Shown here one piece after another: positions 18,810 through 28,381 of a DNA stretch of 64,000 nt; the first letter of the stretch is position 1, and every line of letters starts with the position of its first letter. Source of the DNA: Blastomonas sp. CACIA14H2 (GTDB lineage: Bacteria; Pseudomonadota; Alphaproteobacteria; Sphingomonadales; Sphingomonadaceae). The DNA is taken from assembly GCA_000503195.1 (NCBI GenBank), contig AYSC01000023.1, positions 1 to 64,000 of the forward strand, written 5' to 3'. A program made the position numbers and the translations under genes. The notes beneath the pieces were generated by a model. The model was not told the DNA's origin and ran no database searches. It saw nothing but the letters and a program-made list of their open reading frames with translations.

Positions 18810-20062
18810 TGACAAGGCACTTCATCCTGGCGGCACTTGCCACATCGGCGGCCATGGCGCTGCCAGGCTCGGCGACGGCGCAGAACTTTGCCATCACCAA
18901 CGCGCACATTCTGACGCCCGGTCCCGTAGGCGAGATTGAAAACGGCACCATCCTGGTGCGCGATGGCAAGATCGTCGCTGCCGGGCGGTCGGTTGCCGTC
19001 CCCGCTGGCACGAACACCGTGGACGCGAAGGGGCAGATCGTCACTCCGGGGCTGTTTGCTGTGAACACAGCGCTTGGACTGGTTGAGGTCAATTCGGTCG
19101 ATGGCACGATCGATGGACGAACCCGCAATTCCCGGATCAGCGCCGCCTTTGACGTGCAATATGGTCTGAACCCGGCCTCTGTCCTCATTCCGGCCGCGCG
19201 TCTGGGCGGTGTGACACGCGCTGTCGTGATGCCGGACTATGACGATGGCAACAAGGAACGCGAAGCTCCGTTTGCGGGCATGGGGGCTGTTATCTCGCTC
19301 GGGCATGAATCCGCGATGCTGTATAGGCCCGGCATCGGCATGGTGCTGGAACTGGGCGAAGACGGCGCGGCGCGACTTGGAGGTTCACGCGCTGCGCAGT
19401 TCGTTCAGCTGCGCCAGATATTTGCCAGTCTGAAGGTCCAATGGCTCCCGGACAATGACCTCGGCCTCTCCGAAGCCGATCACAATGCCCTGTTGCCAGT
19501 AGTCACCGGAAAGATGCCGTTGGTCGTGATTGTGCATCGCGCCGCCGACATCCGCCAGGTGCTGGCTCTGGCCAAGGAATATCCGCTGAAGCTGATCCTG
19601 AGCGGTGCGGAGGAAGCCTGGCAGGTGGCACCGGAGATTGCCGCGATGAAAGTTCCGGTGCTGCTGAACCCCACGTCCAACATACCATCCAGCTTCGAGC
19701 AGATCGGCGCGTCGCTGCGCAACGCCACAATGCTTAAGGCCGCGGGGGTGGAGATCGCGATCAGCGGCAACGATGCCGGGCACAGGGTTCGTGACATGCG
19801 ATACAACGCAGGCATCGCGGTTTCGCGAGGGCTGCCCATGGCGGCGGCGATCGAGGCCATCACACTCGCCCCCGCCCGAATCTTCGGCCTGGCTGACAAG
19901 GTCGGATCGATCGAGCCGGGCAAGCAGGCGGATATGGTGATCTGGGATGGTGACCCGCTCGAGGCGCTGACCGAGCCGGTGGCGATCTATATCGACGGAA
20001 AAGATCAGCCGATGCAATCGCGCGGGACCCTTCTGAGCGATCGCTACAAGAACCCGGGCTAG
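18806..20062 (+). CDS. Amidohydrolase-family protein lacking the first metal motif, second of a tandem pair
   Basis: This 418-residue secreted protein (signal peptide MTRHFILAALATSAAMALPGSATA) has the amidohydrolase frame ITNAHILTPG, VTPGLFAVNTALGL, LVVIVHRAAD, ISGNDAGHR and GSIEPGKQADMVIW. At the place where family members have H-x-H (as in DSHSHLG of its partner) it reads VNTALG, so the first two metal ligands are lost. It is probably a non-catalytic or altered subunit that pairs with the preceding active enzyme, to which it is translationally coupled. Its stop shares a CTAG with the stop of the convergent FG-GAP gene. Another ATG, one codon later at 18809, is equally possible. Confidence 0.83.
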   Translation: MMTRHFILAALATSAAMALPGSATAQNFAITNAHILTPGPVGEIENGTILVRDGKIVAAGRSVAVPAGTNTVDAKGQIVTPGLFAVNTALGLVEVNSVDGTIDGRTRNSRISAAFDVQYGLNPASVLIPAARLGGVTRAVVMPDYDDGNKEREAPFAGMGAVISLGHESAMLYRPGIGMVLELGEDGAARLGGSRAAQFVQLRQIFASLKVQWLPDNDLGLSEADHNALLPVVTGKMPLVVIVHRAADIRQVLALAKEYPLKLILSGAEEAWQVAPEIAAMKVPVLLNPTSNIPSSFEQIGASLRNATMLKAAGVEIAISGNDAGHRVRDMRYNAGIAVSRGLPMAAAIEAITLAPARIFGLADKVGSIEPGKQADMVIWDGDPLEALTEPVAIYIDGKDQPMQSRGTLLSDRYKNPG

Positions 20063-21561
20063 CGCGGAGAAACCCGTAGCGCTCGACCGCGATAGGTTGC
20101 AGGTGTGATGCCGCCATAGCGCCGCGTTTGCCGCCCCTTGCGGGTCATGACCGTGAGCTCGACCGAAACTGCTTCCATGTCTGGCAGACCGAAATGCAGC
20201 GGCTGAAGCGATTGAGCGTTATAGCCCTCGCCCGAGCTAACCTGCCGCATGCCCAGCAGTTGCCCGTTCGCAGCGTAAATGCGAACCTCGGCACCCCCAA
20301 GCGAACGCCTGCCTTTGTTGTCCGTCACCTGCACGGAAAGGCTGCGCGCCGCCGCATCAGCGGATAACCGGTTGCGAAAGACGAAATGGCCACCCTGGCC
20401 GGTGTAACCACGGGTAAGCGAGAGATCGAGCGCTCCATCGCGATCGAAATCCACCCATTGCACCCCATGGTCTGCGACATTGATCTCCGGAAACAGATCG
20501 ATCTGATCGGCGAACCCCGTGCCACCCAGATTGCGATAGAGGTGATTGCGCGGTACTTGCTGGCCAGATGGGCCGGAATAGGCGGTGACGAACAGATCGA
20601 TGAACCCGTCGTTGTCGAAATCGCCCCAAGCGGCACCCACCGCGCGATTTGGCGTATCGAGCCCCATCGTGCGCGTCACGTTCTCAAACCCGCCATCCCC
20701 CGTGTTGCGGTAGAGCGCGTTGACGCCATAGGCTACGACGACCAGGTCCAGAAGGCCGTCATTGTCGAAATCCCCGACAGCACAGCCCACACTGCCCTCC
20801 TCGCGCGGCCGGCCGGGACGGTCGATGCCAAGCGCCTCGGCGATATCGACGAAGCGGTGCCCGTCGTTACGCCAGAATGCATCACTGGCGCCCGCCTGAT
20901 TGGCCAGAAAGAGATCAAGATCGCCGTCACGATCGAAGTCCAGCCAGCAGGCTCCGACAGTGGGCCGAGGATCGTCACCCGCCAACGCGCTGTCCACACG
21001 GGCAAATCCATGATTGGTCCCACGAAACAGGGCATTGGGTCCGGATCGATTGGTAGCGTAGAAATCAACCAAGCCGTCATTGTCGAAATCGATCCAGCTC
21101 GACTGGCGTGCCGATCTGCCCGCTGCGGTAAGCGGCGATGCCGCTCCGATGCTCGTGAACGCCCGGCCACGCTCATTGCGGAACAGCAGGTTCGAAGCGT
21201 CGACCGACGTCGCCCCGGCATATAGGTCCGGCCAGCCGTCACGATCGAAGTCACCCCATGACAGTCCGCGCATCTCGTCTCCGGCCTCGGGCAAGCCCAG
21301 TGCCGGACCGATATTGACGAAATGACCGCGGTCATTGCGGTAGAGCCGGATCTCGCCGGTCTTGATCGACACCACGAAATCCAGGTCGCCATCGCGGTCA
21401 AAGTCCGCCCAGGCATTGGACAGGGATCCCGCTATCCCAAACTCATCCGGCTGCACAGCAGCGAAGCCCGGGTGGGCTGCACTGGCTCCTCCTCCATCTG
21501 CTATCGCAGACGAGGTCAGGAGGAGCCAGGCGGCGAGAAACATCACGCGATGACTGCGCAA
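20059..21561 (-). CDS. Secreted FG-GAP/VCBS repeat protein with UnbV/ASPIC C-terminus (CRTAC1-like)
   Basis: A 500-residue exported protein. At least seven blade-type calcium loops of the form DFDxDGxxDL are visible (for example DFDRDGDLDF, DFDRDGWPDL, DFDNDGLVDF, DFDRDGALDL), giving an integrin-like beta-propeller. The last 90 residues (VQVTDNKGRRSLGGAEVRIY, SSGEGYNAQS, GLPDMEAVSVEL) form the UnbV/ASPIC module. A TTG at 21561 gives a basic n-region and a proper signal peptide; an ATG at 21543 is the alternative. Likely cell-surface or periplasmic; the ligand is unknown. It follows the second TonB receptor by 21 bases in the same direction. Confidence 0.85.
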   Translation of the reverse strand: MRSHRVMFLAAWLLLTSSAIADGGGASAAHPGFAAVQPDEFGIAGSLSNAWADFDRDGDLDFVVSIKTGEIRLYRNDRGHFVNIGPALGLPEAGDEMRGLSWGDFDRDGWPDLYAGATSVDASNLLFRNERGRAFTSIGAASPLTAAGRSARQSSWIDFDNDGLVDFYATNRSGPNALFRGTNHGFARVDSALAGDDPRPTVGACWLDFDRDGDLDLFLANQAGASDAFWRNDGHRFVDIAEALGIDRPGRPREEGSVGCAVGDFDNDGLLDLVVVAYGVNALYRNTGDGGFENVTRTMGLDTPNRAVGAAWGDFDNDGFIDLFVTAYSGPSGQQVPRNHLYRNLGGTGFADQIDLFPEINVADHGVQWVDFDRDGALDLSLTRGYTGQGGHFVFRNRLSADAAARSLSVQVTDNKGRRSLGGAEVRIYAANGQLLGMRQVSSGEGYNAQSLQPLHFGLPDMEAVSVELTVMTRKGRQTRRYGGITPATYRGRALRVSPR

Positions 21562-21582
21562 GCTGGCGCGGACAGTGCCGGA

Positions 21583-24027
21583 TCAGAAGTCAAAGCTGAC
21601 CCGCCCATAATAATATCCGCCATAATTGCCAAACACGCTCGCACCAAAGGGCGGCAGCCCGAACGTGGTATTCGGGACGGCAGTGCGATCGGGATAGACA
21701 TCGAAGAAGTTGTAAGCCCCGATGGCCACCCGCATGAAATCGGTGACCTTGTAGCTTACTTCCACATCGGTGATCCACTTCGCGCCGAAGGTTTCGTCCG
21801 CCGACGGGACGTTCTGCAGCGAACTCAGCTTGTCGTAGCGGGTGTTGACGAGATTGATGCTGACATCATCAAGCGTCCAGTTCAGCCCGAGGATCAGCTT
21901 GGTGCGCGGCGTTTCGGTGAAGAAGCTTTGTGAGCGGCGATCGAACAAGACCAGACCCAGCCCCGCGAGCTGACGCGGATTGGCAGCGATGCCCTCAATC
22001 GTGGTCTTGTTGTAGTTGAAGCCCAGCGTCGTCCGAAAACTGCCAGCCGAGACCGTATCGAAGCTATATGCTGCAACAACGTCAAAACCGCGCGTCCGCG
22101 TATCCACCGCGTTGGTGAAATAGCGCACCGCTTGGTTGCCTGAAAAGCCATTGGCGCGAAGGATATTGCTTACACCTGTCCCGGTCAAAAGGCCGGTCGA
22201 GGTGATGCGGTCATCGAGATCGATCTGATAGGCATCGATGGTGAGCGAGAATCCCGCCGCCGGCTCCAACGTTACGCCCAGGCTGTAGTTGCGCGACTTC
22301 TCGGGCTTGAGCGGCGACGCACCGAGAGCTAGGCCGACGGGTGAGCTGACCCGCACCACGGCCGTTTCCACCGGCACGAAGACACCATTGATGTTGTTGA
22401 TCGCCGTGGAGGTCTGGGCGAATGCCTGCTGCGCCAGCGCCGGGGCTCGGAAGCCATTGCTGAACGCCCCCCGCACCGACAACCAGTCGGTCAACTCATA
22501 GCGACCGCTGACCTTGCCGCTCCATACGCTGCCAGCGCTGTCGTCATAATGCTCGAAACGGCCCGCAGCGGTAATGAGGAAACGCGGCGTCACATCCAAT
22601 GCGAGGTCGATATAAGCCGCCAGCACGTTGCGCGAAATATCGGCCTCGTCCGCAGGAGTGACAACCAGTGCACCCTGAGCGCCGACCTGGGCTGGGCGGC
22701 CACGCAACGGTCCGGTCGGATAGAAATAGCCGCCGTTGATATAGGATTCAGGATCGAGCGCCCTGGTCGCATAGGATTCCCAGCGATATTCCGCCCCAGC
22801 AGATACCTGAAGCGGTGAATTGCCAAGCATGAAGCCGCGCGTGAAATCCAGATTGTTGGTCCATTGCTGGAATTCCGAGCTGAAGGTGTCGAAGCTGGTC
22901 GGGCTTTGCGGGCCCAGCGAAGCGTTTACGGTATTGTCCGCGCCATTGCGGGCATAGTTGCGACCGAAGGTGCTGCTGAAATCCGCATTCCATTCGCCGA
23001 GCTTGCCTCTAAAACCGCCGGTAATCTGGAAATCGGTTTCGGCCAGAGTGTAGAAGGGCGTGAAACCATCGGGAAAGATCTCGATCACGTTCTGGTTGCT
23101 ATTGGGTCTGCGACCAGCCTGCCCCACCTCTGCCTCGCGATACGCAAATGTCGCATCCGAGTAGAACTCGGCATCGCCGATCGGCAGGACAAGGTTCTCG
23201 GCCAGCTTGATCTCTTTGATCTCTGGCAGTCCGCCCAGATAGGTCCGGCGATTGGCAGTCAGTTCGCGAGGGTCGGGCGCGCCGTTGGCCAATGGGAAAT
23301 AGAGTGCGCCGGTGATCACGCCGTTGCGGACAGTCGGTTTGCTGTTCTTGGCTTCTGCCGAGAGATGCAGCGTGCCGCCATCGCCGATGGCAAGGCCCTT
23401 CGAGATGGCGAACTGCACGGTCTCGCCGTCAGTGCCGGTATAGCTTGTGCCGTAGCGCTGGCCAGCTTCGATGCTCGCAAACCCGCTGGTATCGCTTTTC
23501 AGGATGATGTTGATCACCCCGGCGATCGCATCACTGCCATATTGCGCCGAGGCGCCATCGCGCAGCACTTCAAGCCGCTGGATGGCGCTTGCCGGAATGA
23601 GGTCGAGGTCGACAGGGTTGCCCCCCGCAGAGGTGGCGCCGGTATTGAAATCGATGATCGAGCTGTTGTGGCGGCGCTTGCCGTTGACAAGTACCAGCAC
23701 ATGCACGCCCGAAAGGCCGCGCAGACCCGCTGGACGGGTAAGGCTGTTGAAGGACGAACTGCCGACAGTGGTGGACTGGAACGAAGGCACCAACTGGCTG
23801 AGGACATCGCGCAATTGCTGGCCTCCGGACCGGTCTGCCAGATCGTCGCCATCAATCACGTCGATCGGGGTCGGGCTGGATAATACAGTACGCTGCTGGC
23901 CGCGCGATCCGGTGACGATGATTTCGCCGCTGGGAGCCTCTTCATCAGCATCCTGGGCGAAGGCGGGACTGGTGGCCAGAACGGCAAAGAGGGACAAGCC
24001 CATCGACAACTGGCGTGACAATTTCAT
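21583..24027 (-). CDS. TonB-dependent outer-membrane receptor
   Basis: An 814-residue receptor: signal peptide (MKLSRQLSMGLSLFAVLATS, cleavage after AFA), GEIIVTGSRG, plug domain with TPIDVIDGDDLAD, LRGLSGVHVLVLVNGKRRH and LEVLRDGASAQYGSDAIAG, then a barrel that ends YYYGRVSFDF. The ATG at 24027 follows GGGGAG. It is probably co-transcribed with the FG-GAP protein downstream and the MetC-like enzyme upstream. The neighbouring ECF sigma factor points to regulated expression, although the receptor lacks an obvious extra N-terminal signalling domain. Confidence 0.93.
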   Translation of the reverse strand: MKLSRQLSMGLSLFAVLATSPAFAQDADEEAPSGEIIVTGSRGQQRTVLSSPTPIDVIDGDDLADRSGGQQLRDVLSQLVPSFQSTTVGSSSFNSLTRPAGLRGLSGVHVLVLVNGKRRHNSSIIDFNTGATSAGGNPVDLDLIPASAIQRLEVLRDGASAQYGSDAIAGVINIILKSDTSGFASIEAGQRYGTSYTGTDGETVQFAISKGLAIGDGGTLHLSAEAKNSKPTVRNGVITGALYFPLANGAPDPRELTANRRTYLGGLPEIKEIKLAENLVLPIGDAEFYSDATFAYREAEVGQAGRRPNSNQNVIEIFPDGFTPFYTLAETDFQITGGFRGKLGEWNADFSSTFGRNYARNGADNTVNASLGPQSPTSFDTFSSEFQQWTNNLDFTRGFMLGNSPLQVSAGAEYRWESYATRALDPESYINGGYFYPTGPLRGRPAQVGAQGALVVTPADEADISRNVLAAYIDLALDVTPRFLITAAGRFEHYDDSAGSVWSGKVSGRYELTDWLSVRGAFSNGFRAPALAQQAFAQTSTAINNINGVFVPVETAVVRVSSPVGLALGASPLKPEKSRNYSLGVTLEPAAGFSLTIDAYQIDLDDRITSTGLLTGTGVSNILRANGFSGNQAVRYFTNAVDTRTRGFDVVAAYSFDTVSAGSFRTTLGFNYNKTTIEGIAANPRQLAGLGLVLFDRRSQSFFTETPRTKLILGLNWTLDDVSINLVNTRYDKLSSLQNVPSADETFGAKWITDVEVSYKVTDFMRVAIGAYNFFDVYPDRTAVPNTTFGLPPFGASVFGNYGGYYYGRVSFDF

Positions 24028-24103
24028 TGGTTGACTCCCCAAACAAGGACACACTGTCCCCCCTGCCCAAATGATCGCGACCATCCTTCGCTGTTATCAA
24101 CGT

Positions 24104-25306
24104 TCAGGCGGTCGCACGAACTTTCGCCTGGCTTGCATTGCTTGCAAACTGAAGCAGGTCGAGCCCCTGGCGCAAATCTGTCAGAAGATCATCCACGGAC
24201 TCCAGGCCGACATGCAATCTTATCAATGGCCCCGGATAGCTGTGCTTTTCCTCCCTGGCCGTGATCTGCGGGTTGCTGGGAATGACAAGGCTTTCAAATC
24301 CACCCCAGCTGTAGCCCAGGCCCCAAAGCTCCAGGCTTTCGAGCATAGCATCTATCCGATCAGCGGCTTCCGGCTGCATCACCGCGCCGATCAGTCCGCA
24401 CATGCCGGTGTAGTCGCGCTTCCAGATCCTGTGCCCTGGATCGGACGGCAAGGCGGGGCACATCACGCTCAGCACTTCGGGCTGACGCTCCAACCATTGG
24501 GCCACGCGCAACGCCGCTTCGCCATGCTTTGCCAGTCTCATCGGCAATGTTCTCAAGCCGCGCAGCGCCATATAGGCGTCGTCCGGTGACACTGCCCATC
24601 CAGTTTCATAGCTGGACGCTGCAAGAAGTTCCACGGCACGGCCACGGGCCGCCGCCAACCCCATGAAAACATCGGAATGGCCGCACACATATTTGGTCAG
24701 CGACTGGATGCTGACGTCGATGCCGTGGTCCAGAGGCTTGAACAGAACGCCCGAAGCCCATGTGTTGTCGATCGCTGTCATGATGCCTGCAGCGTTTGCC
24801 ATCGCAGCGATGGCCGGAACGTCCATCATCTCGAACGTCAGCGAGCCGGGGGATTCGAGGAAGATGAGACGGGTCTGCGGCGTCAGCATCGCCTCGATCT
24901 CTGCGACCGTGGCCTGAGGATCGAAGTAGCGGGCACGCACGCCGAATTTGGCCAGCGTACCGGCGATGAAACGGCGCGTTGGATTGTAGACGGTATCGCA
25001 GACCAGAATCTCATCCCCGGACGAGACAAGCGCCAGTAGCGTTCCCGTGATCGCAGCCAGACCGGACGGATATATAAAGGCTTCGTCGGCATGTTCGAGA
25101 TCGCGCAGCGCGTTGCGCAGCACACGCTGGGTCGAAAGTCCGACCCTGCCATAAGTCACCTCGCGGCTGTCATAAAGCGCTTCGCAGCTGGGGACGAGCA
25201 CAGTCGATCCGCGCTGGATCGCAGGCCCCGGTGTACGCCAAGCGGAATCGCAGCTGTCGCCGTGGATCAGGCGGGTCTGCTCTTGAAAACTGTTCGTCAC
25301 GGCCAT
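24104..25306 (-). CDS. Cystathionine beta-lyase-like PLP enzyme (Cys/Met metabolism family)
   Basis: This 400-residue fold-type I PLP enzyme has TYGRVGLSTQRVLRNALRDLE, YPSGLAAITGTLLAL, DNTWASGVLFKPLDHG and QSLTKYVCGHSD, where the Lys is the likely Schiff-base residue. The sequence is closest in pattern to MetC-type cystathionine beta-lyases. Cytosolic. Next to a TonB receptor, peptidases and an Lrp-type regulator it may break down an imported sulfur amino acid or peptide-derived thioether rather than serve methionine synthesis; that is inference. Confidence 0.85.
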   Translation of the reverse strand: MAVTNSFQEQTRLIHGDSCDSAWRTPGPAIQRGSTVLVPSCEALYDSREVTYGRVGLSTQRVLRNALRDLEHADEAFIYPSGLAAITGTLLALVSSGDEILVCDTVYNPTRRFIAGTLAKFGVRARYFDPQATVAEIEAMLTPQTRLIFLESPGSLTFEMMDVPAIAAMANAAGIMTAIDNTWASGVLFKPLDHGIDVSIQSLTKYVCGHSDVFMGLAAARGRAVELLAASSYETGWAVSPDDAYMALRGLRTLPMRLAKHGEAALRVAQWLERQPEVLSVMCPALPSDPGHRIWKRDYTGMCGLIGAVMQPEAADRIDAMLESLELWGLGYSWGGFESLVIPSNPQITAREEKHSYPGPLIRLHVGLESVDDLLTDLRQGLDLLQFASNASQAKVRATA

Positions 25307-25338
25307 GAATTCAATTCTCTCTGAGATTGGTTTTGTGT

Positions 25339-26013
25339 TTACATCGCGCCGGCGAGAAAGCGCTGGCGCTGGGCTGAGGCCCGCGATTTTGGAAGTGGAT
25401 CGTCATCCCGACCCCAGCCAGACATCAAAGCGCGCAATCCTCGCGTCATGTGCTTTTCGACTGCGCTAGTCGAAAGGTTGTATCGGCTTGCCAGATCCTT
25501 GTAGCTCGATCCGTCGATACGGACCGCCCGGACAATCTCCTGCGTCCGGTCAGGCAGGCGCGAAAGGCGGTGCTCGACACTCTGAACCTCATCTCTGGCT
25601 AGCAATATCCGCAAGGGCGAAAGCTCATCGACGGGGTGATCGATTTCCTCGAGCGAAACATGATGCTCTGTCGCCCGGACTTTCTGTCGCCGTTTCCGAT
25701 CGATCATGGCCGCATTGGCAGCGCTGAAGAGATAGCGTTCAGGATGGCGGATATCGGCAAGCCCGCCGCGTCGAATCAGCGCCATCAGCACATCCTGCAC
25801 AAGGTCATCCGTATCGACCTCGCTCAGCCGTTGGCGCAGATAGCGCCGCAACCGTGGCACGTGGGGCATAATCTCCGTGATAATGGCCCCATGCCGTGCA
25901 GGCCTGTCCCGACCGCAGGATACCGAACGGGCATCGCCAGGCGGGGGCTGATCAGGACCATCCGTAAGGATATCGTCATTGCCGAAATCATGCCCGCAGC
26001 TTGCCAAAGTCAT
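25339..26013 (-). CDS. ECF-family RNA polymerase sigma factor
   Basis: A 224-residue sigma factor: region 2 in LRRYLRQRLSEVDTDDLVQDV and RHPERYLFSAANAAMIDRKRR, region 4 in LPDRTQEIVRAVRIDGSSYKDLASRYNLSTSAVEKHM. This is the FecI-like type that usually controls TonB receptors, but no FecR-type anti-sigma gene is adjacent. The ATG at 26013 is preceded by TAGGGGG; frames upstream add unrelated residues. The N-terminal 40 residues are unstructured. It probably drives the leftward metC-like/receptor/FG-GAP unit. Confidence 0.85.
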   Translation of the reverse strand: MTLASCGHDFGNDDILTDGPDQPPPGDARSVSCGRDRPARHGAIITEIMPHVPRLRRYLRQRLSEVDTDDLVQDVLMALIRRGGLADIRHPERYLFSAANAAMIDRKRRQKVRATEHHVSLEEIDHPVDELSPLRILLARDEVQSVEHRLSRLPDRTQEIVRAVRIDGSSYKDLASRYNLSTSAVEKHMTRGLRALMSGWGRDDDPLPKSRASAQRQRFLAGAM

Positions 26014-26221
26014 CGCAGGACCCCCTAACTGCGACATTTTATGACACGCCAAGGCGGATAAATCTTCACCTCATTTTTCGCAAGACAGCGCTTATAAAGC
26101 AAAAATTTTTCGCCAAAGCGTCAATTCGTCATATGAATGATCTCGCATTGGCGTGCATCACGTGCCAATCTCGCACTCAGAGAATCGGCCATGGCCTCGC
26201 CAGACTAAGGATTGCGCTGAT

Positions 26222-26695
26222 ATGACCCGAGTTACCCTGGACGAAGCAGACATCAGGATTCTTGGGGTCCTGCAGCACGATGCATCTCTATCGATCGCCA
26301 GCGTCGCGTCAGAAGTTCATATGTCGCAGAATGCTTGCTGGAGACGGGTGAAGCGACTGGAAGAGAGCGGCGTCATCGCGAAGCGGGTCACCTTGCTCAA
26401 TCCTGAGGCCTTGGGCCTGGATCTCACGGTCTTTGTCAGCATGCGCGCGTCCGAGCATTCCGAGGAATGGCTGGAATCGCTCAAGGCGGTAATCCGCGAC
26501 ATCCCCGAGGTCGTGGAGTTCTATCGCATGACAGGCGATGTCGACTACCTCCTGAAACTGCGTGTTGCGAATATGGCTGCCTATGACGCAGCTTATCGGA
26601 AGATCATCCGCAAGATCCGGCTCAGCGATGTCAGCTCCGCCTTTTCGATGGAGGAGATCAAGTGCACGACTGCGCTGCCCCTTGAGGTTCTGTAG
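26222..26695 (+). CDS. Lrp/AsnC family transcriptional regulator
   Basis: A 157-residue regulator with LDEADIRILGVLQHDASLSI, helix-turn-helix MSQNACWRRVKRLEESGVI and an RAM domain (VFVSMRASEHSEEWLESL, VVEFYRMTGDVDYLLKL). The ATG at 26222 fits the family start. It is divergent from the ECF sigma gene and upstream of a rightward amidohydrolase and M14 peptidase unit. Lrp-type proteins sense amino acids, in line with a peptide-scavenging locus. Confidence 0.92.
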   Translation: MTRVTLDEADIRILGVLQHDASLSIASVASEVHMSQNACWRRVKRLEESGVIAKRVTLLNPEALGLDLTVFVSMRASEHSEEWLESLKAVIRDIPEVVEFYRMTGDVDYLLKLRVANMAAYDAAYRKIIRKIRLSDVSSAFSMEEIKCTTALPLEVL

Positions 26696-26843
26696 CCTGT
26701 CCTCGGATGGTGGGCGACAAAAGTGCGGGGGTCTTCTGCGCTTGCTGCGTCAATCACTGAGACAGACAGACCATTTCAGGCATTCCAACCCAAACCAGAC
26801 CCCGCTCGACAAAACAGATTATTGGCAAGGACAGTCATCGCCC

Positions 26844-28292
26844 ATGAAAGCCCGACCTCCCTACAGCACCCGTCGATTGGCTGAATCCGGCCTCGCATTT
26901 TGCGCGGCCATGGCCGCAGCCGCAGCCATACCTGCCATCGCTCAAGCGGACGCGCAGCCGGCGGCGCTTCAGGATCGCCGAGCCTATATTGATCCAGATG
27001 CCCGGACCAGCGACGATCCCGTCCGGATTCCTTTGCGAACCACGGCCGCGAACGGACCGGAGCTCGTCATCCGCGGCGGACGTGTGTTCGATGCGGTGGA
27101 CAATGTCGCGAGGCCTGCGACGGTCGTCATTTCCGGCAACCGGATCCGGGCCATACTGCCCCCCCATTCGGTCGATTGGAGCAGCGACGCGCAGATCATT
27201 GACGCAACAGGCAAGACGGTGATGCCAGGGCTGATCGACCTGCACACCCATGTCACTTATCCTGACCGCAACGAACCGATTGACGAGCAGGACAGCGAGG
27301 GCGCCGGTACGCTGCGCGGCCAGCGCAATCTCCGGCACTTTCTGGAGTATGGCTTCACCTCGGTGCGCGACTTGAACGGAGTCAGCAACGCGCCCTTTTT
27401 GCTGAGTTCATGGAGCGCCGCAAATGCCATTCCCGCCCCCAGGGTCTTTGCGGCAGGCTGGATCATAACTGGCACCGGCGGGCACGCCACCGAACGTCCG
27501 ATCACGCCCAGCCACGGGCCGAAATTTGCCAAGGAGGTCGATGGTCCAGACGCGTGGCGTGCGATGGTGCGCAAGGCGTTCAAGGAAGGCGCAAGCGTCA
27601 TCAAGATCGCCAGCCATTTTTCAGCCGATGAAGTGCGTGCAGCGATCGACGAGGCACACTTGCTGGGCCTGAAGGTCACCTGTGATTGCGAGACCATCTA
27701 TACCGATCTGGCCGTCGATGCCGGGATCGACATGATCGAGCATCCATTGCCGAAATCAGAAGCGGCCATCGCAAAAATGGCGCGCGCCAGGATTGCGGCG
27801 GTGCCGACACTGCAGGTCTACCAGAACCTGCTCGATCGCGCGGGCGGCTTTTACGGATCGACCTCGCGCCGCTTCACAATGACCAGCCAGGGCAATTTCG
27901 ATCAGTTCAAGAAGATGAAGGCTGCCGGAATCGTCATGGGCATCGGCACCGACACAATCGGCGAGGCAAGCATGATGGCTCCCAACAGCTATATCGCTGA
28001 GCTGAAATGGTTTGTGCGCGGCGGCTATTCGACCGCCGATGCGCTGAAGGCGGCAACGATCGTCAACGCCCGGCTACTGGACATGGGCGACAAGCTGGGC
28101 AGCCTGGAGCCGGGCAAATTAGCAGATGTCATCATCGTCGATGGGCGACCAGACGAGAATCTCGATGATCTTGCCCGCGTGAACGACGTGATCAAGGATG
28201 GCATCCACTATATTGCTGACGGTCAGTTGGTGGTGCCGCGCCATATGCCACTACCGCTGGTCAAGCCTTCGCCTCCCGCTGATGTGAAATAG
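26844..28292 (+). CDS. Secreted amidohydrolase family protein (dipeptidase/ochratoxinase-like)
   Basis: A 482-residue protein: signal peptide (LAFCAAMAAAAAIPAIAQA), then VIRGGRVFDAVDN, metal motif DLHTHV, SVIKIASHFS (bridging Lys), DMIEHPLP, GIGTDTIGE and GSLEPGKLADVIIV. The segment that in relatives reads like AHAHG is here KVTCDCETIYTD, so one His ligand seems replaced. It resembles imidazolonepropionase-like dipeptidases. The ATG at 26844 gives the signal peptide. It stands 89 bases upstream of the M14 peptidase in the same direction and 148 bases after the Lrp gene, so Lrp may control the unit. Confidence 0.85.
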   Translation: MKARPPYSTRRLAESGLAFCAAMAAAAAIPAIAQADAQPAALQDRRAYIDPDARTSDDPVRIPLRTTAANGPELVIRGGRVFDAVDNVARPATVVISGNRIRAILPPHSVDWSSDAQIIDATGKTVMPGLIDLHTHVTYPDRNEPIDEQDSEGAGTLRGQRNLRHFLEYGFTSVRDLNGVSNAPFLLSSWSAANAIPAPRVFAAGWIITGTGGHATERPITPSHGPKFAKEVDGPDAWRAMVRKAFKEGASVIKIASHFSADEVRAAIDEAHLLGLKVTCDCETIYTDLAVDAGIDMIEHPLPKSEAAIAKMARARIAAVPTLQVYQNLLDRAGGFYGSTSRRFTMTSQGNFDQFKKMKAAGIVMGIGTDTIGEASMMAPNSYIAELKWFVRGGYSTADALKAATIVNARLLDMGDKLGSLEPGKLADVIIVDGRPDENLDDLARVNDVIKDGIHYIADGQLVVPRHMPLPLVKPSPPADVK

Positions 28293-28381
28293 GCAGCTGA
28301 TCCGATGTGCGTACCAGCGCTGCAGCGGATCCAAGACTGCCTATTGGAAGTCCCTGGCCCTACCAACGGGAATTCGTGAAC

